In this document: positions 8,383-16,094 of the stretch, piece after piece
Layout: every line of letters begins with the position of its first letter
Position numbering within the stretch: position 1 is the first letter of the stretch
Source of the DNA: CADBRN01 sp050944685
GTDB taxonomy: Bacteria; Bacillota; Clostridia; Lachnospirales; Lachnospiraceae
DNA length: 64,000 bases
Reading direction: 5' to 3'
Assembly: GCA_050944685.1 (NCBI GenBank)
Contig: JBMNRP010000002.1
Location: 62,001-126,000, forward strand
The notes under the pieces: generated by a model
Told to the model about the DNA's origin: nothing
Databases searched by the model: none
Seen by the model: only the letters and a program-made list of their open reading frames with translations
Position numbers and translations under genes: made by a program

Positions 8383-8637
8383 TCAGCCTTCCACGATCAG
8401 ATACCGGCCGTCGCCGACATCGAAGACCTCTGAGGCATCCATAATCTCATCCGGGTCGAAATCCGTTCCCGCTTCCTCAAAATAACGGACAACCTCTTCT
8501 TTCGAATTCACAACCACGGCAAGCACATCTTCCAGAAAATAGCCGGCCTCCTCAAGGGAAGACGCCACCGGATCCGGAAAAAGCTTCCCCTGCTGTTCCA
8601 GAAAACAATTCAGAACCGCCTCATCAAATTCATCCAT
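8383..8637 (-). CDS. Small acidic hypothetical protein (84 residues)
   Basis: I do not recognise a family. The protein is strongly acidic (many Glu and Asp), soluble, without signal or membrane segment, and ends in VFDVGDGRYLIVEG. It looks alpha/beta and may be a small regulatory or binding protein. The start is well supported: GGAGGAGGGAG lies seven bases before the ATG at 8637. Upstream in-frame codons to 8745 are Cys/Gly-rich and lack a site. It has its own promoter and terminator, so it is a genuine monocistronic unit rather than a leftover. Confidence 0.7.
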   Translation of the reverse strand: MDEFDEAVLNCFLEQQGKLFPDPVASSLEEAGYFLEDVLAVVVNSKEEVVRYFEEAGTDFDPDEIMDASEVFDVGDGRYLIVEG

Positions 8638-8754
8638 GCAATCACTCCCTCCTCCTGCAGAAAAACACAGGCATCCTCCGCCTTTTTCCCCACATGACGG
8701 ATTCCGGCACTCCCGCCGGAAATTTTTCCCGGGAAGCGGAAGCACTCTACTTTC

Positions 8755-8782
8755 ATAATACAGAAGAATGTACCTTTGTCAA
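8755..8782 (-). promoter_or_regulatory. Promoter of the small acidic gene
   Basis: Minus strand -35 TTGACA (8782-8777), 16-base spacer, -10 TATTAT (8760-8755). It gives a leader of about 110 nt that contains a TTCCGGC/GCCGGAA hairpin near 8703-8722. Confidence 0.7.
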
Positions 8783-8820
8783 CTGTCACAATGACTAACA
8801 AAAAAGCAGTATGGCGGAGA

Positions 8821-9327
8821 TTACTTCAGATGACATACCTCGCGGGCAATCTCTTCGATCGTTTTTCCGTCGGTCGAAACGGTGTAATCCGCCGCGGATT
8901 CATAGTACGGTCGCCGCTCCTCCATCAGGGAGGCGATCGATTCCGTATTCATGCGGCCGGCGAGAACCGGGCGGTTATGCGAATGGCCGATTCTGCGATA
9001 CACCGTCTCCGGAGTAGCCGTCAGCAGGACAACCGTCCCCGCCTCCTTCATCAGACGGACGTTTTCCTCTCGCATGGCGACTCCGCCTCCGCAGGAGACT
9101 ACACACCCGCGGCTTCTCTTCATTTTCCTCAGGAAGTCCGTCTCCAGAGCACGAAAATACAGTTCTCCCTTTTTTTCAAATATCTCAGGGATGCTCATTT
9201 TTTCCTGCTCCGAGATCCGGTCATCCATCTCAATCTGCCGCCACCCCGTCATGGCCGAGATCCGGCGGCTGACCGCGGTCTTCCCGCAGCCCATAAATCC
9301 GATCAGAAAAATGCAAGAATCTGCCAT
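8821..9327 (-). CDS. aroK: Shikimate kinase
   Basis: Cytosolic ATP-dependent shikimate kinase of 168 residues, producing shikimate 3-phosphate in the chorismate pathway. The P-loop is GFMGCGKT at residues 10-17, followed by the substrate-binding Asp/Arg region (DDRISEQEKMSIPEIFEKKG), then CGGGVAMRE and the lid Arg in NRPVLAGR. The ATG at 9327 has GGAG nine bases upstream. It begins just after the aroD stop and ends the birA-radical SAM-aroE-aroD-aroK operon. Confidence 0.92.
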   Translation of the reverse strand: MADSCIFLIGFMGCGKTAVSRRISAMTGWRQIEMDDRISEQEKMSIPEIFEKKGELYFRALETDFLRKMKRSRGCVVSCGGGVAMREENVRLMKEAGTVVLLTATPETVYRRIGHSHNRPVLAGRMNTESIASLMEERRPYYESAADYTVSTDGKTIEEIAREVCHLK

Positions 9328-9355
9328 TTTCGAAAGCTCCGTTCTTCTGTCAGTA

Positions 9356-10138
9356 TTACCGGTCATTCCGCGGCTCCATTCCCACATGCAGATCGTGAAG
9401 AATCCGGGAAAGGACCGACGCCTCGATCTGTCCGGGTGCCGAAGCCTTTCCGACGGCTCCGAACGTGACCGCCGATCCGAATGTTTCTCCGCTCACACGG
9501 CTTATGAGACCAAGCTCTCCCATTGCCATGGAAATCACCGGATGATCCGGATGGAGACGGGTCATCTTCTCCGTCGCGGAGAGGAGCGTCAGAACATCCT
9601 CACGGTTCTTCGGCATCACGGCAATCTTCAGAATATCCGCTCCCAGCTCTTCCATGCGGCAGAGCCTGCGGATGATCTCATCCTCCGACGGTGTACTCTC
9701 GAAATCGTGACTGGAAGCGATGACCCGCGTCCCGCTTCCGTGTGCGGCGCTGACCACTTCCCGCACCGTCTCATCCCCGGAAAACAGTTCAACATCCACC
9801 AGGTCTGCGAGACCGGACGAGGCGGCCTCCCGCAGGATTTCCCGATAGGACTCCTCTCCCGGCGAGGCCATTCCGCCTTCCCTCTCTGTGCGGAGGGTAA
9901 ACAGAACCGGAGAACGGCCGAAGACATCGTGGAGAATTTTCAGGGTTTCCCGGACCTGTTGCGGTTCCTCTACATCATTGTACCAGTCCGCCCGCCACTC
10001 AATCATATCAAAGGGCTCTTCCCGGATGCTGACTGCCGCTGCGAGGATCTCCTCCTGCGTCCGCTCAGAAATCGGCACGCAGATTTTCGGAATTCCCTCT
10101 CCGATCCGCAAGCCCCGTATTTCAACAAAATGACTCAT
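9356..10138 (-). CDS. aroD: 3-dehydroquinate dehydratase, type I
   Basis: Schiff-base (class I) dehydroquinase of 260 residues, converting 3-dehydroquinate to 3-dehydroshikimate. Expected residues are all visible: EWR near the N-terminus, RTEREGG (Arg and Glu), the catalytic His in ASSHDFE, the Schiff-base Lys in LKIAVMP, Arg in SRV, and the C-terminal APGQ. This is therefore the standard biosynthetic enzyme, unlike the two paralogues near 42 kb. CGGGAG is six bases before the ATG at 10138. Its place between aroE and aroK supports a biosynthetic role. Confidence 0.94.
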   Translation of the reverse strand: MSHFVEIRGLRIGEGIPKICVPISERTQEEILAAAVSIREEPFDMIEWRADWYNDVEEPQQVRETLKILHDVFGRSPVLFTLRTEREGGMASPGEESYREILREAASSGLADLVDVELFSGDETVREVVSAAHGSGTRVIASSHDFESTPSEDEIIRRLCRMEELGADILKIAVMPKNREDVLTLLSATEKMTRLHPDHPVISMAMGELGLISRVSGETFGSAVTFGAVGKASAPGQIEASVLSRILHDLHVGMEPRNDR

Positions 10139-10216
10139 CACATACTCCCGTCCCGGCCGCTTCCCGCTCTGACCCCGGCCGGATTTCTTCTGTACTTCTC
10201 GTCTGCGGAAAAAGGA

Positions 10217-11179
10217 TCAGGAAAAGAACCGGTCCCTGACCTCTTCTACCGGCATCTCTTTTCCCGTGAACAGCCGGAACGCCGCGGCACCCTGCCAGAG
10301 AAGCATTCCCCTGCCGTCGACCGTGCGGCATCCCGCTTCCGAGGCTTCCCGGAGAAGCCTCGTTCTGACCGGATTATAGACGGCGTCCGCGACGATCAGT
10401 TCCCTGCGAAAAAACGAGACGTCTTTCACGACACTGTTCTGATCGTCCGGTTTCATTCCCACATTTGTCGCATTGACAAAGATATCGCTTTCCGCCATGG
10501 CCTCCCGCACCGCCTCCGGATCCGAGAGATCTTTTACCTCGACCTCGCACCCGGGAACCGTCGCACGGATTTTTTCCGAATTCTCCAGCGCGCGGGAAAA
10601 TGTGGCGTTCTTTCTCTTCAGAATAATCATTTTTTTCGCCCCGGCAAGCGCACACTGAACCTGGATGGCGGTCGCGGCGCCTCCCGCTCCTGCGACGGCA
10701 ATGCTTCCTCCGGACACCCCGATCCCCTGTGCTCTCAGATTCAGGACAAATCCCTCTCCGTCCGTAATATGGCCGGTCAGATGCCCTTCGTCATTGACAA
10801 TCGTGTTGACCGCTCCGATCAGCTTCGCAGCGGGCGACAGTTCGTCCATGCAGCGGGCGGCGGCGGTCTTGTCCGGCATTGTCACATTGCCCCCGCGCAT
10901 GCCGAAGAGGCGCATCGCACGGACTGCCTCCGGGACTTCCTTTTCCTTTACATCAAACGCCACATATACATAGTCCAGCCCCAGCTTATCAAAGCTGTAA
11001 TTATACATCTGAGGCGAACCGGAATGGCCGACCGGCGAGCCGATCAGCGCCAGCAGCCTGGTGCGGCCGGTAATCTCATGACTCAATGATTTTCTCCGTT
11101 TCAAAAAATCCCGATCCGTTCTGTCACAGGACATTGCCGGAAAATTTTCCATGTCCTGCCGTTTCGCGGAATGATTCAC
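10217..11179 (-). CDS. aroE: Shikimate dehydrogenase
   Basis: NADP-dependent shikimate dehydrogenase reducing 3-dehydroshikimate. The N-terminal GSPVGHSGSPQMYN site binds shikimate, NVTMPDK carries the catalytic Lys, and GAGGAATAIQ is the dinucleotide loop. The ATG at 11179 overlaps the radical SAM stop as ATGA, giving 320 residues. About 35 residues precede the core, so an internal start (for example the Met before ENFPAM or SCDRTD) is possible. Downstream are aroD and aroK, so three shikimate steps sit together. Confidence 0.92.
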   Translation of the reverse strand: MNHSAKRQDMENFPAMSCDRTDRDFLKRRKSLSHEITGRTRLLALIGSPVGHSGSPQMYNYSFDKLGLDYVYVAFDVKEKEVPEAVRAMRLFGMRGGNVTMPDKTAAARCMDELSPAAKLIGAVNTIVNDEGHLTGHITDGEGFVLNLRAQGIGVSGGSIAVAGAGGAATAIQVQCALAGAKKMIILKRKNATFSRALENSEKIRATVPGCEVEVKDLSDPEAVREAMAESDIFVNATNVGMKPDDQNSVVKDVSFFRRELIVADAVYNPVRTRLLREASEAGCRTVDGRGMLLWQGAAAFRLFTGKEMPVEEVRDRFFS

Positions 11180-12072
11180 AGTTCTCTGAATGCTTCACTC
11201 CGGAATCCGTTTTCCTTCCGTACGGTTTCGAGCCGTCGGATCATCTCCGGAATATCTCCGTTCAGCGTGCCCTTCAGCAGAATATAGTTCGACGCATGAT
11301 TCGCCCGGAAAATCGTCCCCGGAGAATCCACATGATTCAGGAAAAGCTCCATTTCATCCACGACCTCCTCCGGCCGCAGCAACTCCAGCTTTCCGCTCCG
11401 GATCTCCTCCGCGATCGGCGCCCCTCTCTCAACCATCAGGGTCAGAAATCCGAGATAATCCGGTCGCATCTCCGATACGGCCTCCGCGGAGCGAATCGCA
11501 TGCTCCCGGAGTCTGGCCCGTCCTCCGAGTCCGGAGATCAGCGTCACCGAGGAAAGAATGCCCGCCTCTCTCAGTTTCTGTCCCGCCCGGACGATCTCGT
11601 CCGATGAGGCTCCCTTCCGGACGCGGCGGAGCACCTCGTCATCCCCGGACTCGAGTCCCATATAAACCATGGCGAGACCCGCCTCCCGGAGACTCTTCAG
11701 CTCCCCGGCCGATTTTCGGAGGACATCCCCCGGCGCCCCGTAGGAGGTAATTCTTTCTGCCGAGGGAAACAGCGTCCGAAGCATCCTCAGGATTTCCAGA
11801 AGACTGTCCGTCGGAAGCACAAGCGCGTCTCCGTCCGCAAGAAAAATTCTCCGGAAACAGTCTCCGTAATTCCGGTGTACCTCAAGAATATCCGCGGAAA
11901 TTTCTTCCATTGTGCGAATCCGGAATTTCTTATCTTTATACATTGTGCAGAAACTGCAGGAATTGTGCGCACACCCGATGGTCACCTGCAGAATAAAGCT
12001 CCTCGCCTCACTGGGCGGTCTGTATACGATTCCTTCGTACTGCAATAATTCTCTCTCCTGTAGAATCCTCAA
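11176..12072 (-). CDS. Radical SAM protein of unknown role
   Basis: A 298-residue radical SAM enzyme. The cluster-binding Cys residues lie in GCAHNSCSFCTMYKDKKF, a C-x4-C-x2-C arrangement rather than the classical C-x3-C-x2-C. A GDALVLP stretch and an MGLESGDDEVL segment match the radical SAM barrel (SAM ribose and amine sites). I recognise this as a common Clostridial radical SAM family, but its reaction is not known to me. It overlaps birA upstream and aroE downstream, both as ATGA, so it is translationally coupled to biotin and shikimate genes. Confidence 0.85.
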   Translation of the reverse strand: MRILQERELLQYEGIVYRPPSEARSFILQVTIGCAHNSCSFCTMYKDKKFRIRTMEEISADILEVHRNYGDCFRRIFLADGDALVLPTDSLLEILRMLRTLFPSAERITSYGAPGDVLRKSAGELKSLREAGLAMVYMGLESGDDEVLRRVRKGASSDEIVRAGQKLREAGILSSVTLISGLGGRARLREHAIRSAEAVSEMRPDYLGFLTLMVERGAPIAEEIRSGKLELLRPEEVVDEMELFLNHVDSPGTIFRANHASNYILLKGTLNGDIPEMIRRLETVRKENGFRSEAFREL

Positions 12073-13043
12073 ATTCTCCGGGTACTGATTTCACCGGAGG
12101 AGTACCGCTCCGTCTCTCCGTTTTCCATCTGAACGATCAACCTGCCCTCGTCATCCACACCGACGATGACGCCCTTCCTGGCCACTCCTTTCTGCTGAAT
12201 CAGCACCGTTTCCCCGCGCAGCATCAGGCGGGACCGATAGCTGTCCAGAATCTTCTCCCGCTTTTTCGAGCCGGCCGTGAGAATTTTTCGGATAATGCTG
12301 CCGGCGAGCTCCGATCTGCTGACCGCGTTCTTTCCGTCCGGATAAATCGATCCGGCAATATTCTTCAGCTCTTCCGGGAAAGAATCCTCTCTCGTCCTGA
12401 AATTGATTCCGATGCCGATCACAACCCATTCCAGCTCCCCGCTCTCAAACCCAGAGGCGGATTCGGTCAGGATTCCCCCGATTTTCTTTCCGTCCAGAAA
12501 AAGATCGTTGATCCACTTGATTCCGGGGGATTTTCCGCAGATCTCCTCAATCGCCTCCGCCGCAAATGCCGCCGCGGAAATCGTAATCATGGAGCTGCTC
12601 TGATAAGCGATCTGATCGCCGCGGAGGATAATGCTGAGATAGATCCCTCCCTCCGGCGAAAAAAAAGTTCTCTCATGACGGCCGTTTCCCCGGCTCTGGC
12701 GGTCCGCCATCACGACTGTCCCGTGCGGAGCCCCGCCGATCGCCAGTTCCTTTGCCGTGCGGTTCGTCGATTCTACCTGATCAAACACATGAATCCGGTC
12801 CGCCGTGAACGGAAGGCCAATATCCCGCAACAGTTCCCCCGGCGACAGAATGTCATTGTGCTCCGCGAGACGATACCCGCGCCTCGGCGCAGCCTCGATC
12901 TCATACCCTTCGCTTCTCAGCTTCTCAATCGCCTTCCAGACCGCATTCCGGGAAATATGCAGCCGCTCCGCCGCTTCCTCGCCTGACAGATACGTTCCGC
13001 GGTGCGAGAGGAGCAGTTCCAGCATCTCATCTCTTGATCGCAT
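12069..13043 (-). CDS. birA: Bifunctional biotin ligase / biotin operon repressor
   Basis: Class II BirA of 324 residues. Residues 1-60 form a winged helix (LSGEEAAERLHISRNAVWKAI). The ligase domain shows the biotinyl-AMP loop SRGNGRHER and KWINDLFLDGKKIGG, and a C-terminal SH3-like domain closes it. It should biotinylate carboxylases and, loaded with biotinyl-AMP, repress bioY through the operator at 13932-13961. The ATG at 13043 has GAGG eight bases upstream. It heads a five-gene operon whose other members (radical SAM, aroE, aroD, aroK) are unrelated to biotin. Confidence 0.93.
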   Translation of the reverse strand: MRSRDEMLELLLSHRGTYLSGEEAAERLHISRNAVWKAIEKLRSEGYEIEAAPRRGYRLAEHNDILSPGELLRDIGLPFTADRIHVFDQVESTNRTAKELAIGGAPHGTVVMADRQSRGNGRHERTFFSPEGGIYLSIILRGDQIAYQSSSMITISAAAFAAEAIEEICGKSPGIKWINDLFLDGKKIGGILTESASGFESGELEWVVIGIGINFRTREDSFPEELKNIAGSIYPDGKNAVSRSELAGSIIRKILTAGSKKREKILDSYRSRLMLRGETVLIQQKGVARKGVIVGVDDEGRLIVQMENGETERYSSGEISTRRI

Positions 13044-13091
13044 GATTCATGCCTCGCTTCCCATTCGAGTCCCCCTGTAAACTTCTTTCCC

Positions 13092-13100
13092 ATAATAACA
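13092..13100 (-). promoter_or_regulatory. Extended -10 promoter of the birA-aro operon
   Basis: TG-n-TATTAT on the minus strand (13100-13092), with only a T-rich -35 region, about 50 bases before the birA start. It lies downstream of the bioY terminator, so birA has its own promoter. Confidence 0.5.
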
Positions 13101-13136
13101 CATAGCCCCGGAAAAGAAAAAGGGTCCCCCTTTTCC

Positions 13137-13231
13137 GAAAAAGAAAAAGAGCGGACGCAGAGCCGGAACCACGAGCCGGGCATGGAATGCGCCTGCCGGT
13201 CCGTGAAAAGCCTGTCCGATTCTGCGTCCGC
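13137..13231 (-). terminator. Large stem-loop terminator after bioY
   Basis: A perfect 11-bp inverted repeat (13151-13161 and 13221-13231, GCGGACGCAGA and its complement) encloses 59 bases that can fold further (CACGGACCGG with CCGGCTCGTGG). On the minus strand it is followed by TCTTTTTCTTTTT. It most likely ends bioY transcription; the large folded loop is unusual for a simple terminator. Confidence 0.6.
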
Positions 13232-13288
13232 CGAATAAGGGGGAACTTGACAAATAAATATCTTATTATGTATTGTGCCGCGGGATTC

Positions 13289-13867
13289 TCAGCTCTGTTC
13301 TTCCGCGTGCCGGCGTCCCGGTTCCCCGAGAAGTCCGGCTTTCACCAGCGCATTCCGCACCAGACGTCCGATGAGGATGGCCAGAACCATTTTGATGACG
13401 TCCAGGCCGATAAAAGGGAATACACCCGCTGCCAAAGCGGCACCCAGCGACATGTGTGCCTGTACCATGAGCCAGATCGTTCCAAACGTATAGCACACCG
13501 CGATCCCCAGAAGCATACCGACCACCTGCAGCCAGATTTTATCATAAAAATGATCGATGAAAAATCCGGAGACAAGAGCCATAAAGATAAATCCGATGAT
13601 ATATCCTCCGGTCGGACCTGCCACCTTCCCGACACCGCCCTGGTAACCGGAAAACACCGGAAGCCCTGCCATTCCGAGCAGAATATAGACCAGTACGGAT
13701 ATCGTACCCTTCCGCATCCCGAGAAGATATACCGTCAGCATTACGGTAAACGGAGTCAGAGAGATCGGAACCGCTCCGATCGGAATCGACATCGGTCCCA
13801 GGATACACATGACAGCCGCCATTACGGCAATCTGTGTAATTGTACGGATACTTGTTCTGGAATTCAT
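13289..13867 (-). CDS. bioY: Biotin transporter BioY (ECF S component)
   Basis: Integral membrane protein of 192 residues with about six helices, matching BioY, the biotin-binding S component of ECF transporters. The AGPTGGYIIGF segment is characteristic. The energising EcfAAT module is not in this window. It is monocistronic, with a BirA operator over its promoter and a terminator after it, so biotin should shut off uptake. Confidence 0.93.
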   Translation of the reverse strand: MNSRTSIRTITQIAVMAAVMCILGPMSIPIGAVPISLTPFTVMLTVYLLGMRKGTISVLVYILLGMAGLPVFSGYQGGVGKVAGPTGGYIIGFIFMALVSGFFIDHFYDKIWLQVVGMLLGIAVCYTFGTIWLMVQAHMSLGAALAAGVFPFIGLDVIKMVLAILIGRLVRNALVKAGLLGEPGRRHAEEQS

Positions 13868-13908
13868 TTGTTATACCTCGCCGTGCAGTACGATAACTTT
13901 CAAACGTC

Positions 13909-13961
13909 ATCATATTCCAGCGAGAGATAAATGTCAACCTGTTTCATATATTCGGTTGACA
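13909..13961 (-). promoter_or_regulatory. BirA operator overlapping bioY promoter
   Basis: TGTCAACC (13932-13939), 14 bases, GGTTGACA (13954-13961): a perfect 8-14-8 palindrome matching the known BirA operator class. On the minus strand the promoter is -35 TTGACA (13937-13932), 17-base spacer and -10 TATGAT (13914-13909). The operator covers the -35, so bound BirA should block RNA polymerase. Confidence 0.9.
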
Positions 13962-13991
13962 TTGAAAGCCTGCCGAAAGAAAAAGAAGGGA

Positions 13992-14999
13992 TCAGAGAAG
14001 AATGATATGATGCTCCTCACACTCTTTTCGCATCTCCTCCGGCCAGATGCTTGCCTGAACCTCTCCTACGTGAGCGCGCCCCAGAAGAAGCATGCACAGT
14101 CTGGACTGTCCGATTCCTCCTCCGATCGTATAGGGAAGCTCACCGTTCAGCAGCATTTTATGATAGGGAAGGCTGGCGCGCTCCTCACAGCCCGCTTTTT
14201 TCAGCTGCTCCATGAGAGACTTTTCGTCAACGCGGATTCCCATGCTGGAAATCTCCAGCGCGCAGTTCAACGGCTCAAACCAGAAAATAATATCTCCGTT
14301 CAGCTGCCAGTCATCGTAGTCCGGGGCTCTTCCGTCATGCGGCTTTCCGTCCGAGAGTTTCTCTCCGATCCTGGAGATGAAAATACAGCCGTATTCTTTT
14401 GCTTCCCGGTTCTCACGCTCTTTCACATCACATCCGGGATATTTCTGAAGGAGCTCCTCTGAATCAACAATATGGATATCGTCCGGCAGGTGATACACCG
14501 CATCCGGATACTTGTACCAGACCTCGTGTTCCATGTGCTTGATGATCCGGAAGATATCCCGCACGGTTTCCTCCAGTGTTTCTTTGGTGCGCTGTTCCTT
14601 TGTGATGACTCTCTCCCAGTCCCACTGGTCCACGTAGCAGGAATGCAGATTGTCCAGAACTTCATCGCGGCGAATGGCGTTCATATTCGTATAAAGACCC
14701 TCTCCCGGCTTGAAATGGTAGCGCCCGAGGGCCATTCTCTTCCACTTGGCCAGTGACTGGACGACCTCGATCGTTTCGTCCGGCGCCCAGGGTACATCAA
14801 AGCTTACCGGTCTCTCGATTCCGTTCAGATTATCATTCAGGCCCGAATTTTTTTCCACGAACAGCGGAGCGGAAATCCTCTCCAGATTCATTTCCCTTCC
14901 GAATTCTCTCTGAAACGTGTCACGGATATACTTGATCGCTTCTTCTGTCTGCCTTACATTCAGCTTCGGATCATAATTTTCCGGAAAAATCAGACTCAT
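13992..14999 (-). CDS. asnA: Aspartate-ammonia ligase (asparagine synthetase A)
   Basis: AsnA of 335 residues, making asparagine from aspartate, ammonia and ATP. It resembles class II aminoacyl-tRNA synthetases: FVEKNSGLNDNLNGIERPVSF at the N-terminus, LAKWKRMALGRY, and the C-terminal GGGIGQSRLCMLLLG motif 3. Length is standard. It starts 30 bases after the sugar-binding lipoprotein gene on the same strand and may be read with it; the bioY promoter begins 30 bases past its stop. Confidence 0.95.
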   Translation of the reverse strand: MSLIFPENYDPKLNVRQTEEAIKYIRDTFQREFGREMNLERISAPLFVEKNSGLNDNLNGIERPVSFDVPWAPDETIEVVQSLAKWKRMALGRYHFKPGEGLYTNMNAIRRDEVLDNLHSCYVDQWDWERVITKEQRTKETLEETVRDIFRIIKHMEHEVWYKYPDAVYHLPDDIHIVDSEELLQKYPGCDVKERENREAKEYGCIFISRIGEKLSDGKPHDGRAPDYDDWQLNGDIIFWFEPLNCALEISSMGIRVDEKSLMEQLKKAGCEERASLPYHKMLLNGELPYTIGGGIGQSRLCMLLLGRAHVGEVQASIWPEEMRKECEEHHIILL

Positions 15000-15029
15000 A
15001 AACTTTTCCCTTCCTTTTATCCGGACAGG

Positions 15030-16082
15030 TCATGACGACGAACTCGTCTCCTCCTGTCCGTCTATTGATTTCACAAGCGTCTCGACTTCGGACAGATATT
15101 CCTCGACGTTCTCTGAATTTACCACCGTATGACCCGAGTAAATCGTCTTTTCGACAGACTTTCCGTTCAGAGCAGAAACTGCGGTATCGACCGCAAGCTG
15201 TCCCATCCGATACGGCTCCTGTGCCGTCGTTCCGATCAGCTGGCCGTTTTCCAGAATTTCTTCTGCCACTTCTATTTTGCCGTCAAATCCGAAAACCCTG
15301 ACATCCGTCCTTCCGAGTTCTTCCAGCGCATCCAGTACGCCCGGCGTCAGTTTATCATGCGTCGTCATGATCAGTTTCAGATCGGGAAATTCCGAGAGAA
15401 GTTCGCTCGTATCTTCCTTTACGGTGTCAGCGGAAGATTCAACGCTTTTTTCCACGATCATTCCTTTTTCCACGAGGCAGTCCGTAATCCCGGATGTGCG
15501 TGCGTCGTGCGTTTTATCCCCGAGATATCCTCTCAGTACAACCGCAGAACCGCTGTCTCCGACCGCGTCCGCAGCGTATTTTGCGCCCTCGTAAGCCGCA
15601 TTGTAATTGTCCGTTCCGATGTAGGATATTTTGTCTTCCAGAGAGGTATCCGAATCCACAGCAATCACACGGATTCCCGCGTCGACCGCATCTTTCAGAC
15701 AGGGAAGCAGCATTTCATCGCTGATCGGAGCGACGCAGATCACGTCCACTTTCCGTTTGATCAGACTGCGGACTTCCTTGACCTGGGTCTGAGCGTCAGA
15801 ATCGTCATCCGTCCCCTGAATGGTCACGGTTACCTTCTTTTTCTTCCCTTCCGACTCGGCTCCGGCGGCGAGAAGTTTCCAGAATTCCGCTTTCTTTTCT
15901 TTCAGTACGAATCCGATCTCGATATCGGATTCCTCTTTTGCCGACGAAGAAGACGCGGAGACAGAATTCCCGGATTTCCCGCACCCGGACAGAATCAGTG
16001 GTATCAGAAGAAACAGAGAAAGAGCGCGCCGTGCCCCCCTGCCGTTTCCAGCGGTCGCGCCCGAAATAGTGTGATGGTTCAT
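15030..16082 (-). CDS. Sugar ABC transporter substrate-binding lipoprotein (orphan)
   Basis: Periplasmic-binding-protein type 1 family (Peripla_BP_4), 350 residues, anchored through a lipobox ending LSGC near residue 34 followed by a Ser-rich linker. It is clearly paralogous to the binding protein at 24354-25469: both share LRG.LGD.THDAR, FGFDG/MGFDG and IGTTAQ.PY..G stretches. No ATPase or permease is adjacent, so it may feed the transporter at 21.7-24.2 kb or act as a sensor. It lies after galM in an isomerase-galM-binding protein operon, which suggests a monosaccharide ligand. Confidence 0.87.
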   Translation of the reverse strand: MNHHTISGATAGNGRGARRALSLFLLIPLILSGCGKSGNSVSASSSSAKEESDIEIGFVLKEKKAEFWKLLAAGAESEGKKKKVTVTIQGTDDDSDAQTQVKEVRSLIKRKVDVICVAPISDEMLLPCLKDAVDAGIRVIAVDSDTSLEDKISYIGTDNYNAAYEGAKYAADAVGDSGSAVVLRGYLGDKTHDARTSGITDCLVEKGMIVEKSVESSADTVKEDTSELLSEFPDLKLIMTTHDKLTPGVLDALEELGRTDVRVFGFDGKIEVAEEILENGQLIGTTAQEPYRMGQLAVDTAVSALNGKSVEKTIYSGHTVVNSENVEEYLSEVETLVKSIDGQEETSSSS

Positions 16083-16094
16083 AAAAAGGATTCC

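Noticed and set aside
8703..8727. TTCCGGC/GCCGGAA hairpin followed by ATTTTT on the + strand
   Set aside because: No + strand transcript should arrive here after the azlD terminators; kept only as a leader hairpin of the small acidic gene.
8951..11089. 712-codon open frame on the + strand across the aro genes
   Set aside because: It runs antisense to aroK, aroD and aroE, whose motifs are unmistakable; its own translation is Arg/Pro/Ser-rich with no family pattern.
13247..13276. TTGACA with TATTGT 18 bases later on the + strand
   Set aside because: It points into the 3' end of bioY on the opposite strand with no + strand gene; probably chance in AT-rich DNA.
14423..14999. Possible T-box before asnA
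   Set aside because: Only 30 bases separate asnA from the preceding gene, too short for a T-box leader.
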